Assembly (NCBI GenBank): GCA_029953675.1
Contig: JAMWBK010000006.1
Location: 1,488,001-1,552,000, forward strand
Direction: 5' to 3'
DNA length: 64,000 nucleotides
DNA from: Rhodosorus marinus
Lineage: Eukaryota; Rhodophyta; Stylonematophyceae; Stylonematales; Stylonemataceae
Part shown: positions 55,146 through 64,000 of the stretch, in pieces
How positions within the stretch are numbered: the first letter of the stretch is position 1
How the letters are laid out: each line of letters opens with the position of its first letter
Made by a program: the position numbers and the translations under genes
Notes under the pieces: generated by a model
Seen by the model: the letters and a program-made list of their open reading frames with translations, nothing else
What the model was told of the DNA's origin: nothing
Database searches by the model: none

Positions 55146-55837
55146 GTGTAGAAAACGCAAAGGGTTATGGTCGGTGCGAAGCACGAAGCGTTGCGCCTCT
55201 ATATATGTCCGCCAGTGTAGTATTGCCAGGGTCAACGCGTATAACTCTCGTTCGTATGTTGAATATTTTTCCTCCGTAGTGGTGAATCGCTGTGAGAAGT
55301 ACGCAATTGGATGTTCTCCATCTTCAAAGGTTTGCAACAACACAGCCCCTACTCCCCGCAGTAGTTGCAAGCAATGTTGGTGTAGTTACGCTTCTGCAGC
55401 GCTTGCGTTCCGGGTTGGTAAATGCGTCCAGACCTAAATTCCGTGGTAGCATAGGGGGAGTTCAACAGTTGCCATCCTACAGCAGGGGCGGAGGCAATGA
55501 ACAGGAACAGATGCACGGCGTTGGACAACACCCCCCACGGAATTTAGGTCTGGACGCATTTACCAACCCGGAACGCAAGCGCTGCAGAAGCGTAACTACA
55601 CCAACATTGCTTGCAACTACTGCGGGGAGTAGGGGCTGTGTTGTTGCAAACCTTTGAAGATGGAGAACATCCAATTGCGTACTTCTCACAGCGATTCACC
55701 ACTACGGAGGAAAAATATTCAACATACGAACGAGAGTTATACGCGTTGACCCTGGCAATACTACACTGGCGGACATGTATAGAGGCGCAACGCTTCGTGC
55801 TTCGCACCGACCATAACCCTTTGCGTTTTCTACACTC
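55144..55837. repeat. Near-perfect 303-bp inverted repeat inside the LTR element
   Basis: 55144-55446 is the reverse complement of 55535-55837 with about one mismatch (tctatatatg against tctatacatg), around an 88-base spacer (55447-55534). Both arms carry the RNase H coding region, so the same protein reads on the minus strand in the left arm and on the plus strand in the right arm. Such a foldback is expected from a template switch during reverse transcription. Confidence 0.9.
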
Positions 55838-57458
55838 GCAAAAGGAGCTAACCAAAAGACAAGCGAGATATGTAAATCGCTTACTGCCGTTCTCCTTTGA
55901 CATCGAGTACAAGAAGGGAACAGAAAATATCGCGGATCCTCTCAGTCGAGGCGCGATCAACCAGATGGCGATCTCCAGTATCTTACCCTACGAAGATTGG
56001 TCAGGAGCTTACTTGCAAGATCCAGATTTCGCCGCAGTTTACTCTGAAGCAGCAAAGTACGCGGAGCAAGGATTTCGTAGAAAGCGGGACATCTTGTACA
56101 AACATCATCGCGTTTGTGTGCCGCGGAAATTCGTACCGGACTTGCTGCGGAAACACCACGAAGAGCCAACGGGGGGACATTTTGGCCTTCATAAGACGGT
56201 GAACCTGTTAAAGAGGCGTTATTACTGGCTGACCTTAAGAGACGATGTTCAGTCCCTGATCCGAACCTGTGAAATCTGCCAACGGCAAAAACCACTGAGA
56301 GCTTCTCAGGGATTTCTACAACCACTTCCTGTACCTGAGTCAAAGTTGGAGGACATCACCATGGATTTCATTGTTAGTCTTCCCATGACTAAGTCCGGAG
56401 CTGACGCAATTCTAGTGATTGTTGACCGTTTCTCAAAATACGCGAAATTTATCGCTACAAGGACGGATGCAGACGCTCGTATGACGGCAGAGCTGTTTTT
56501 CGAACACTGGGTGCGTTTTGCAGGCTTACCGCGGACGATAGTCTCCGATCGAGATTCCAAGTTTACCGGGCTCTTTTGGCAGCAACTAATGAGGATGCTT
56601 AAGATCAAGACTCACCTAAGTACGGCCTATCACCCGCAGACGGACGGACAAACAGAGCGGGTCAACCAAACCTTGGAGACTTACCTCCAGTGTAACAGTA
56701 GCCAAGCGTCATGGGACTCTGATCTTCCCATGGCGGAGTTGGTCTACAACACGCAGATTTCGGAGTCTACTAAATATTCGCCCTTCGAACTTCTGTACGG
56801 ACGAAACCCTGAGCTACCGGGAACATTAATAGTACCACGTGCAGAGGAGGCTATCGTTTCTCCCTTACCTGAGGCAGCCGAAGTTCTTCTACGACATCAA
56901 CACGACCAATGCCTGGAGGCACGAAACAACATGCTTTATGCTAAGCAAATCCAGAAGATACGATATGATGCGAGACGGCGTAATCCTGACTTTGCCCCTG
57001 ACGAGCTGGTCTTATTATCGACCAGAAACCTGCCATTGCAAGACCCTAAACCGTTTCGGCCGCGGTACATCGGCCCTTTTCGCATCAAACGGAAGATAAA
57101 TGATGCCGCCTATACGCTAACGTTGCCAGCAGAGATGAAGATACATCCAACGTTCCACGTTTCCCTGCAGAAGAAACTTATGGGAACCCCCGACAACGTT
57201 CAACTCAACATACCCGATTTTGCGGCTGAAGTAACAGGAGGCGAAATCAAATCCGTACTTGGTCATCAGATGAAACCAGAGGGAACCAGCGAATATATGG
57301 TATACTTCGAGGGGGAAACAGTAGCTGATGCTCGATGGATTGCAGCTCACCAGTTGCCACAAACCTCTGCTACAAAAATGCAAATTCGCTACTACATGAA
57401 CTTTCATCGTGCTGCTGAATCTGCCCGACCCCGCGCTTCTTCGGTGCGAGGGATGTGA
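55611..57458 (+). pseudogene. Retrotransposon pol remnant: RNase H and integrase
   Basis: An open frame of 615 codons has no ATG at its left end, because the upstream reverse transcriptase part is absent. The first ~170 residues are Ty3/Gypsy RNase H (GEHPIAYFSQRFTTTEEKYS, YERELYALTLAI, LRTDHNPLRFL, IADPLSRG). Next come the integrase HHCC zinc domain (H190, H194, C220, C223) and the DDE core (D252 in MDFIVSLP, D313 in VSDRDSKF, E349 in DGQTERVNQTLE). The C-terminus has the GPF-type segment RPRYIGPFRIKRKI and a chromodomain-like end (YMVYFEGETVADARW). Frame and triad are intact, so the integrase part may have been lost only recently or may still be expressed. The stop codon TGA lies within the first bases of the right LTR. 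Confidence 0.9.
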
Positions 57459-57755
57459 CGTCTCCACCTTCCAGCAATGCCCTATGCAAAATTATGCTCG
57501 AGCTGTGCCAAAATCTCTGGAGGTGCAACACCCTTTTGAGCTTAATCGTTATTGCACATCCCGATGGAGCAAGAGTATAAGTACGATGGGTAAACTCGAT
57601 ATTCCCAGGTTAGCTGGAGAGAGAAGATAGAGAAGATAGAGAAGAACAAGATAGAATTGGGATATATTACCTAATTTGGGAGTAATTAGGGTGGAATAAA
57701 ATTCGAAATATGGAATAATTTGAGTAATACCCAGCTGGCAGTTGGAGACGTGAAA
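57453..57755 (+). repeat. Right LTR
   Basis: 303 bp, same ends as the left LTR, followed by the target duplication ATCGG at 57756-57760. Confidence 0.9.
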
Positions 57756-57760
57756 ATCGG

Positions 57761-59542
57761 TTCGGAATTGATCGGTCCCCACCGTTGGCCATTTTCTTAG
57801 TAAAAGCACAAAAACTAAAACATCTAGATCTACGGAGAGGGTTTCTCCTATCTGTTTTGGACCAACTTTTAGAATATTATGGTTAATATCTGTACATCAA
57901 AGGAGTATTCTAGGGTCAAATCTGCCTCGGATATTGTATAAAAAAGTATAAAAAATATAAATAAATGTAAAATTCTCACCACGGTACCACATAAAATTGG
58001 GGTCCCCATCCTTGAGACGGCTGCCATTTGTTGTGTTCAGTCTTCCGGCGTTTAAGACAGGGGGTACACGGTTTCCTTTACCGGACATGAAATCATCCTG
58101 ACTAGTTGATGTTGAGGATTGCTGTATAGGACAGGACAACATACAAGTGTTTGCTGATCGCATGTGCACGCTCAACGGATCTGGTATGCAGTCCGGTATA
58201 GTATTGCCGTCATCGAGCTCAAATACGATGCGTCAACCCTGAAGACCGAATGGGCTGAAAATAGGCTGATTGCCTGGCCAGAGAGCATCCGTTAAGTCGC
58301 TGTAGGTTGGTTTTAACGCGTACGTAACGGCTCCATCTTGACGCGCAAACCCAACTGGTAGGGAAACTACTTCAATACAGCGCGTTGCCGTCGTCGAACT
58401 CGCAAGATATGGATATAGACCTGAAGAGCACGGAATGGATAGAAAACTTAATGATCACCTGACGCTAAGGATATTTGTGCGCGAGATGCACTAAGCGTAC
58501 ATATGCGTTAAGCGCATGGCTGGGTTTGACGACTATAGCGATCCTCAGCGTCAGGAAATCGAGATGTTTTCTATCCATTCCACAACCCAGGTCAGATTCC
58601 TGGAAACTGGAATAGACGCCCGACGGGTCTGATATATAGGCTGCTTTAGCATAGCGTAGTTCGCACTTGCTCAGTATTAAACAATGCAGCAATTGGCGCT
58701 TGTTATGCACAGCACAGATTTCTTCAATAATCTAGACCCAGAACAGTCTTGCTTTAAGACTACGGAAGCTTGCCAGAAAAGCCAGTGCGTGGTGCGAACC
58801 ATTCAGAGACCCCCTTCGGTACGCATCCGGAGCAATTCTCCAGTAGCCTTCCTTCGTGCCGTTGCATGAACCGAGAACTCCCTCCAGATCTCGCGCGGAG
58901 AGGAATCCCGTTTTCCCGTAACCTTACCACCCGCGCTGTTCCCCTCGCCCAAAACGGCTACATCTGAAGCTCCGTTCCCCTAAGCTGTTCCACCTCACTT
59001 CCGATTTCAGTTCCTGGACGCGATGTCCACGGCATGGAATACTAGTTTGAAAACTCAGTAACAGTTGAGGCCGAGCAAACCATTCGCCAATCAGCAGGGT
59101 GCGCAAGATATTTGGGACTCGGAAAACTATGCGAGAGGTTGTCCGAGTACAAACCAAATATCTGAGCATTCCCAAAGCGTTTAATTGACAAGAGCTTTCC
59201 TGAGCTTGAGCGTCTCCCTGCACTCCCGCGTGCGACGATTAACCTCGTCATCCGACCCACAAACGTAGATATTTCGTTCCCATGAGCTGGACTTCGCTTT
59301 CAAGCTCGGTCACTTACTACATGTTGATTCACATTCGCGTCCCGGATGATAAGGTCCAGGTTCGCAGTCAATTGGGAAAGAGGTGCCCTGGATCCAATTC
59401 CGTGATCGGATAAAGGGAGCTGACTTGGACGTTGACAGAACCAAAGTTGAACCAAAGAGGTAATTAGTAGTTGTCCTTGGGCGAGTTTCAGAGTATGCAC
59501 CCACGCTGTCGTGATTCAGCGAGTTCAAGAAGCAACAGATAT
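57761..59542. other. Intergenic right of the LTR element, with a diverged repeat
   Basis: No gene is recognised. A coding-like diverged duplication lies at 58201-58257 and 58383-58440 (listed separately). Frames at 58924-59260 and 59300-59528 overlap on both strands and have no recognisable family. The last part is the 3' side of the membrane-protein gene. Confidence 0.45.
58201..58440 (+). repeat. Diverged duplicate of about 57 bp
   Basis: 58201-58257 (attgccgtcatcgagctc ... accctgaagaccgaatgg) resembles 58383-58440 (gttgccgtcgtcgaactc ... acctgaagagcacggaatgg). Differences often fall at what would be third codon positions at the start (IAVIEL against VAVVEL), hinting at former coding sequence, perhaps an eroded mobile element. 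Confidence 0.4.
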
Positions 59543-60210
59543 CTACGAAAAGACTCGCTTAAAAGTTTGCACCGTCCCGAAGCTTTCGTAGTCTGCGTAC
59601 AGCGCAAATCCATAGCACAGAAAGAAGTAAAACTGTAGCGTGTAGAGTATCTGAGCAAAGCGTCAACAGAATCAGTTTCAGAAGCTTTGTGCATGTCATC
59701 GGGCTTCGATTTCGTCTCTGGTAATCAACTCACCCACTTGGCGACTTTCTTAATCTTGAAATCGTGGACGACAAAGAACACCAGCTTGACCAGGTCACCG
59801 AGGAACTGCAACCACATATAGAGACGAAGGTTGGGAGCTGACACAGCACGGCGGCCTTTCAGCAACGCGCGGGCTACGACCACAGCAGAGCTCATCTGGG
59901 GAAGCACAAAGATCATCGATATGATCTCCCGATAGAAAATTCGATCCCCAATGGCCGCAACCATTAAAATTGCAAGGCTAACCAACGCCCAAACTTCGTA
60001 TTTGTACAGAGCAGCACCATAGGGAATCATATTTTCACTGTCCGCCACAGGCGTTTTCGCTGCGTAAATCCATGCCGCAACTTTCAAAAAAGTTTCCAGC
60101 CAACCCAGGAAAGGCCATCGATTCAGCCACCAACCCTCAGGCCGAAGAGGAGATGTCTTCCTAGCAGGAATATACTCTGCAATGAACCCAGAAGCAACAT
60201 AAAAACCCAT
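59543..60210 (-). CDS. Multi-pass membrane protein of unknown function
   Basis: Two exons, 60210-59734 and 59650-59543, with an 83-base intron (donor TGG|gtgagt, acceptor gctcag, phase 0) give 194 residues. Without splicing the frame ends three codons into the intron. There are four hydrophobic segments: WLETFLKVAAWIYA (about 37-50), VWALVSLAILMVAAIG, IISMIFVLPQMSSAVVVARA, and FLGDLVKLVFFVVH; a fifth lies in exon 2 (ILYTLQFYFFLCYGFALY). The N-terminus is short with Pro/Arg-rich ARKTSPLRPEG and has no clear signal or transit peptide. I do not recognise the family. It is divergent with the PPR gene, about 1 kb away, so they may share regulatory DNA. Confidence 0.75.
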
Positions 60211-61228
60211 TTCAACCTCCCCAACCTCCCCCCAACACTCAAATCAAACCAAAAAAACCTCGCTCACTAAAACCTAAAAAAAACTCTACAGCTCACCAGA
60301 AAAAACACCACCTCATGCGGGGGGCACAAACGCATACAAAAGTTTCCTAAACCTCTAGCTAAAAGAAAACAGACAGACAGCCCAAATCCCTACGCAGTTT
60401 CATACATTTTCCAGGCCAAGATCGTCCTCAAGATCCTCTTCTTCCTCAACCACTTCCTCCATCCCGCGCCCGATAGAGTGCCAATAAATAAATAAATAAA
60501 TAAAACCTCAACCCCACAGATATCCCAAATCTGGCAAATACCCAACAAGCAAAATAATTATCCATAAATATCCAAATTAAGAATATAACATCCAATAAAA
60601 TTCCCAATAAACATTAGTACAACACAAAAATTCCTATAATCAATTCCTACCTGTCTTTAAAAAAGACAAGTCTTAAACTTAGGCAGTTTTCTGTTTTTAT
60701 TTAGCAGCATTATCTTATTATAGAATCTATTTGTTCTTAATTGAAAAAAACCAGGGAAAATATTGACATATTCCCTAGAATATCTCCCAGATATGATCTG
60801 GGGAGAAAACCTCGTAGTCCTTCTTTTAGGGAGCGTAGCATTTTATGAAATATGATTATTATTTCTCATACGACGATTGATGTGGTTTAGAAAAGAATTT
60901 TGCACAGGATCAAAGGATTTTGTGTCGCTTTTCATGTCATGACGACGACATGTTTTATTAAGAGGGAAATGTCGACGGGAGATTTTTTTCTGTTTTTTGG
61001 GGGAGGCGAATTGTTGCTGAGGTCGTTTTCTATTGAAATGGCTTTTGAGAGGGTTTGGGGTTCACGGAGGAGTTGGGACCTTTGGGAAGGAACAAGAGAA
61101 GGAGTTTAAAATCTGAATGCCTTGGAGTGGTTGACAATTCATACAGTTTCTGTCGTTAAGTTTTGCCTTTCGGGGGAGGAGGAGGAGGCCCATTTTTGAG
61201 TTTTTTTTGAGTATTGGAGGGGTTGGAT
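60211..61228. other. Divergent promoter region between the membrane-protein and PPR genes
   Basis: 60211-60560 is C/A-rich with very little G on the plus strand, mirrored by a G-rich stretch at 61160-61225 on the PPR side. A short tetranucleotide repeat (AATA)n lies at 60483-60504. The middle (60560-60900) is AT-rich. No gene is seen. Confidence 0.5.
60483..60504. repeat. (AATA)n microsatellite
   Basis: About five and a half uninterrupted copies of the tetranucleotide aata/taaa. Confidence 0.85.
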
Positions 61229-63084
61229 ATGTCAACTGCGTTCGTTCCGAGCAGTGGCTGGTTTAGACGGCCTAGAGCTTCTGTGGCTCGATGTTCGACT
61301 GCTGGTTCAGAGGATGCTGCTGTTAGATGGAAAAGGGTTAGTGGGAAAAACTCGCGGCCAATTTTCCTAGTGGTCAACGATCGGAATACTGAATTTTTTT
61401 TGTTTTTTCTCACGGCAACTTTTTTTCTTTCTTTTTGCTGGCCTTTCTACGCTTGTGATGTTAAGTTTAACAGTGACTTGAGAAAAACATTCAGGACTCA
61501 AGGATATGCGGCCACAGTGGAAACCGTTCTTGGCAATGACGAGAGCTCCTGTGAGAACTTTAATCAGGTTGTAACGCTCATGGGCAGGGAACAGCTTTCT
61601 GAGCAAGCTCACTCCCTGGCAGAGGAGGCTGCCAGGAGAGGAAAGGCGGACCAGCTCACCTTCCAGCTAGCGATGCGAATCTGTCAAGAACGGCCAGATG
61701 CTCAATCTGCAAAAGCGATCATGGGGGTTGCTCAGTCATTCGAATTCGGAGAAGATCCAAAGCTCGTCAAGGCGTTTCTCAGTAAGTCCCTTCTAACTTG
61801 AGCTAAGTATATCGATAGTGCCTTAAAGCGTTTATCGCATGGCCAAGCCTATGGTTGGCGGAGCCGTCGGTTGACAAAAATGTGCTCATTGGCAAAACAT
61901 CTTGGCCTCTGCGTCTAGATGCCGTGTTCGAGGATGAGGGCATCCAGAGTGCTCAAGAAGAACTCGATTCTCTGGTCCAACGAGGGCTTGGGAAATCCGG
62001 TCTAAATTATGCCGTCGGAACAATGGCCTTACTGTTCTCGGCTACTGACCACTTGAAGGAAGCTGTCAACTTGATAGAAAAGTTTCCAGAGGTTGATCTA
62101 CCTGCACATATTTTTAACACTCTGATAGCGAAAGCGTCACGCTCAAATGATCTTGAAGGGCTTATGGAAACGACATTACAGCTTATGAGGTCCCGCTGCG
62201 TATGTTGGCAGCCGAAGATCTCGCGCTGGAGCACCACGCGCTAATCTTCCGTTTTGGAATCCTTTTGCTTAGGTGAAATCCGACGTCGCCAGCTACAACA
62301 CGTTGCTAAATTCTTTTCACCTTCGGAGGGAATACGAAAAGGTTGAACAGCTCTGGGACCAGATGATACAGCACGGTCCTGAGCCAACCCCAGCGAGCTA
62401 CAATATCATGATAAACTACTACCTGGAAAGGTACGGATGGAGCCAAAGCTCGGGCGTTTTCGAGCAGAGTATGTATAGCTGGCCGGACTCAGCTACTCCT
62501 GTTGTTGCAACTTTACCACACAGGGGCTTGCTTGTAGAAAGTAGGGAGGTGTTTACAGAGATGCAGGACAGAGGAGTCACCCCAGATCGATATACTTTTA
62601 CAGCAATGATCAAAGCGTTTGGTCGGGATAACGAGCCCGAGAGAGCTGTTGAACTACTTCGCGCGATGTCAGGGAGCAGGCTGGGGGCTGACCCAGTGAC
62701 GTACCAGGCAACAATTCACGCCTGCTTGAGCTGCGGAAGAGCTTCCGCAGCTCACGTTATCATGCGCGAGATGCTCGAGAATGGTGAGCGTCGAGGGTAC
62801 CAAAAGCCATCATATCAGAGATGCTGACAGTCAACCAAAAACCTTCCTCCAATCCAGATATTCCTATACGATCGATGATGTGGACGTGGCTGCTTGAAGT
62901 ATACATTGCAAAGTCTGACGAGTTGCGCGCGGTGGAGGTCGCGAAGAAAATGGGCGAGCTTTGCATACTTCCCAAAAGGAGCAACGTCTTGCACATGAAG
63001 AGGGAGATTAACCACCTCGGAGGACTCCAGTCCCTCTCCAGAACACTCGATCGATGGGAAAAAGATACAAGACCAGGCGACTGA
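61229..63084 (+). CDS. Plastid-targeted pentatricopeptide repeat (PPR) protein
   Basis: Six exons (61229-61336, 61466-61781, 61919-62199, 62273-62430, 62524-62783, 62858-63084) give 449 residues in consistent phase. The first exon is a transit peptide, MSTAFVPSSGWFRRPRASVA, with the AFV motif of red algal/glaucophyte plastid precursors. PPR motifs are clearest from about residue 230: DVASYNTLLNSFHLRREYEK, a second around PTPASYNIMINYYLERG, a third around VTPDRYTFTAMIKAFGRDNE, a fourth around ADPVTYQATIHACLSCGRAS. Earlier helices (YAATVETVLGNDE, LTFQLAMRICQERPDAQSAK, LNYAVGTMALLFSATDHLKE) fit weaker repeats. PPR proteins bind organelle RNA one base per repeat and act in RNA processing or translation. 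The acceptor of exon 3 was chosen at 61918 because an earlier one would leave a 46-base intron. Confidence 0.85.
62727..62754. repeat. Perfect 28-bp palindrome inside PPR exon 5
   Basis: TGAGCTGCGGAAG at 62727-62739 is followed by two bases (ag) and then its exact complement to 62754. It lies in coding sequence for the end of a PPR helix (LSCGRASAAH). Confidence 0.85.
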
Positions 63085-64000
63085 ATTGACTGAACAGAGT
63101 TTCCGCACGTAGCTCCGCTCAGTTTCTCTAGGACCCGTCGAGGCGATCGGAGCCTAGTACCGCTACTAACATCCACTCACACCCAAACTGTTCCAACGGC
63201 AAACGGGGCAAAATACCGTCCTCTTTTTTTACAGAAATGCAACAGACCCAAAACGCACCGGAGCCGCTCCATTCAAAACTACCAATCAAAACAAACGCTT
63301 CTACGTTTCTATTGGTTACTTCATGAAATGATGGACACGTGTAATCCCCTTGTGGACTAAATTCACACCCGTCCCCACTCTAATTATAAGAACTACTTCT
63401 CAAAACTATACCGACGCTAAACCAAATACAAATCCTTCATATGTATCAAACGACATTGATTAAAAGCCTAGAAACAGACCCGCCAAAAAGTCATCATATT
63501 TTACTCCAAAGTTTTACTAAACTTAGAAAATATAGAATCAACCACGCTCCAGACTTGAACCCCGTCGTGAGGGTGCCCGGCAGGGGCTCGTGATAGAGGT
63601 ACTTTTACAAGGAATATAATTCATTAAAAACCCTACCTGGCCCAGTTTTTTTTCCCATAATATTGTCACCAACGATTGCTTGAGTGTCTTCGGTCAATCG
63701 ATCGTTTTCTGAGGTGAGGAAGGAAGTATTGCTTTCTATTGATGGAGAGAGAGTGATGGAATTTTGCTTTTTTTGAAGGATTTTGTGAGGGAGCAAAGGA
63801 ATGCAGTTTTGTGAGGATGGGAAGTGGAGGGAGAGCCCTGGTGGGGAGGACGATAGAGAAGTTGTGAGAGTGAGGTGGGGGCTATTGAAGTCTTTTGGAG
63901 GCTCTTGGTGAGGTTATTAAGTCATTGATTCTGGCTTGGGTTTTGGGCGTTTTGGATTGAGGTGAACAGGTCGTTTTTATATATATATATATTTTTTGAA
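63085..64000. other. Intergenic right end
   Basis: Contains the PPR 3' region, AT-rich DNA (63380-63540), G-rich DNA on the plus strand at about 63800-63900, which by analogy with other genes here could mark a promoter for a plus-strand gene beyond the window, and a short (TA)n at about 63979-63992. No gene is seen. Confidence 0.45.

Larger units (their letters stand above)
54185..57760 (+). mobile_element. Ty3/Gypsy LTR retrotransposon, internally deleted and rearranged, with target-site duplication
   Basis: The element is 54190-57755 (3566 bp) and is flanked by the 5-bp direct repeat ATCGG (54185-54189 and 57756-57760). The two LTRs (54190-54494, 57453-57755) begin TGTGACGTCTCC and end GGAGACGTGAAA, and differ at only a few positions, so insertion looks recent. 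A TGG at 54497, two bases inside the left LTR, could start a primer-binding site. Only RNase H and integrase are recognisable; gag, protease and nearly all reverse transcriptase are missing. The left internal part is a jumble of direct and inverted copies of the RNase H region. It is thus probably non-autonomous. Confidence 0.9.

Noticed and set aside
55029-55370. Separate minus-strand RNase H gene
   Set aside because: It is the inverted arm of the foldback within the LTR element, not an independent gene.
59725-60210. PEX11-like peroxisomal protein
   Set aside because: First impression from the hydrophobic profile; no PEX11 motif seen, so left as unknown membrane protein.
61828-61918. Alternative PPR exon 3 start after ttaaag
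   Set aside because: It would imply a 46-base intron and add a segment unlike PPR sequence; the acceptor at 61918 has a better pyrimidine tract and keeps frame.

Overview
The window is nuclear DNA from a eukaryote, most likely a red alga or another lineage with a primary red-type plastid. Most genes are split by short introns (about 45-140 bases) with gtannn/gtgagt donors and ag acceptors. Two nuclear genes carry plastid transit peptides with no signal peptide in front, and both have a phenylalanine in an AFVPS or GFVPL context near the N-terminus, which is the red algal/glaucophyte style. There is also a nuclear Ycf20-like (DUF565) gene. No rRNA or tRNA gene could be supported. The taxonomic call is inference. 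Exon structures were built by hand from splice sites and reading-frame continuity.

Layout, left to right: a bZIP factor with a hydrophobic segment after the zipper (0.5-2.0 kb, minus); a repeat-rich gene-poor stretch; RNA polymerase subunit RPB9 (7.0-7.6 kb, plus) convergent with a plastid DnaJ/Hsp40 (8.4-10.3 kb, minus); an MLF-family gene (13.0-14.0 kb, minus). Next comes the most striking feature: three very large, intronless, same-strand paralogues (15.1-18.7, 23.2-27.7 and 32.7-36.7 kb) encoding secreted multidomain proteins. Each has a possible staphylococcal-nuclease-like N-terminal region, a glucose/sorbosone-dehydrogenase beta-propeller, two Ig-like domains, a PKD-like domain and a variable repeat-rich C-terminus.

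The right half holds a nuclear Ycf20-like gene (42.8-43.4 kb), RAD23 (45.2-46.9 kb), a 13-exon KU80 gene (47.8-51.2 kb), an intronless 2-oxoglutarate/Fe(II) oxygenase (51.7-52.7 kb, minus), a complete-ended but internally deleted and rearranged Ty3/Gypsy LTR element (54.2-57.8 kb, with a 5-bp target duplication), an unrecognised multi-pass membrane protein (59.5-60.2 kb, minus) and a plastid PPR protein (61.2-63.1 kb, plus).

The genes do not form one pathway. Local themes are DNA repair (RAD23 next to KU80), plastid function (DnaJ, Ycf20-like, PPR) and an extracellular-protein family expanded by tandem duplication. The three secreted paralogues are the best candidate for a poorly described system: they share one architecture, vary in their C-terminal modules, and lack introns in an intron-dense neighbourhood.
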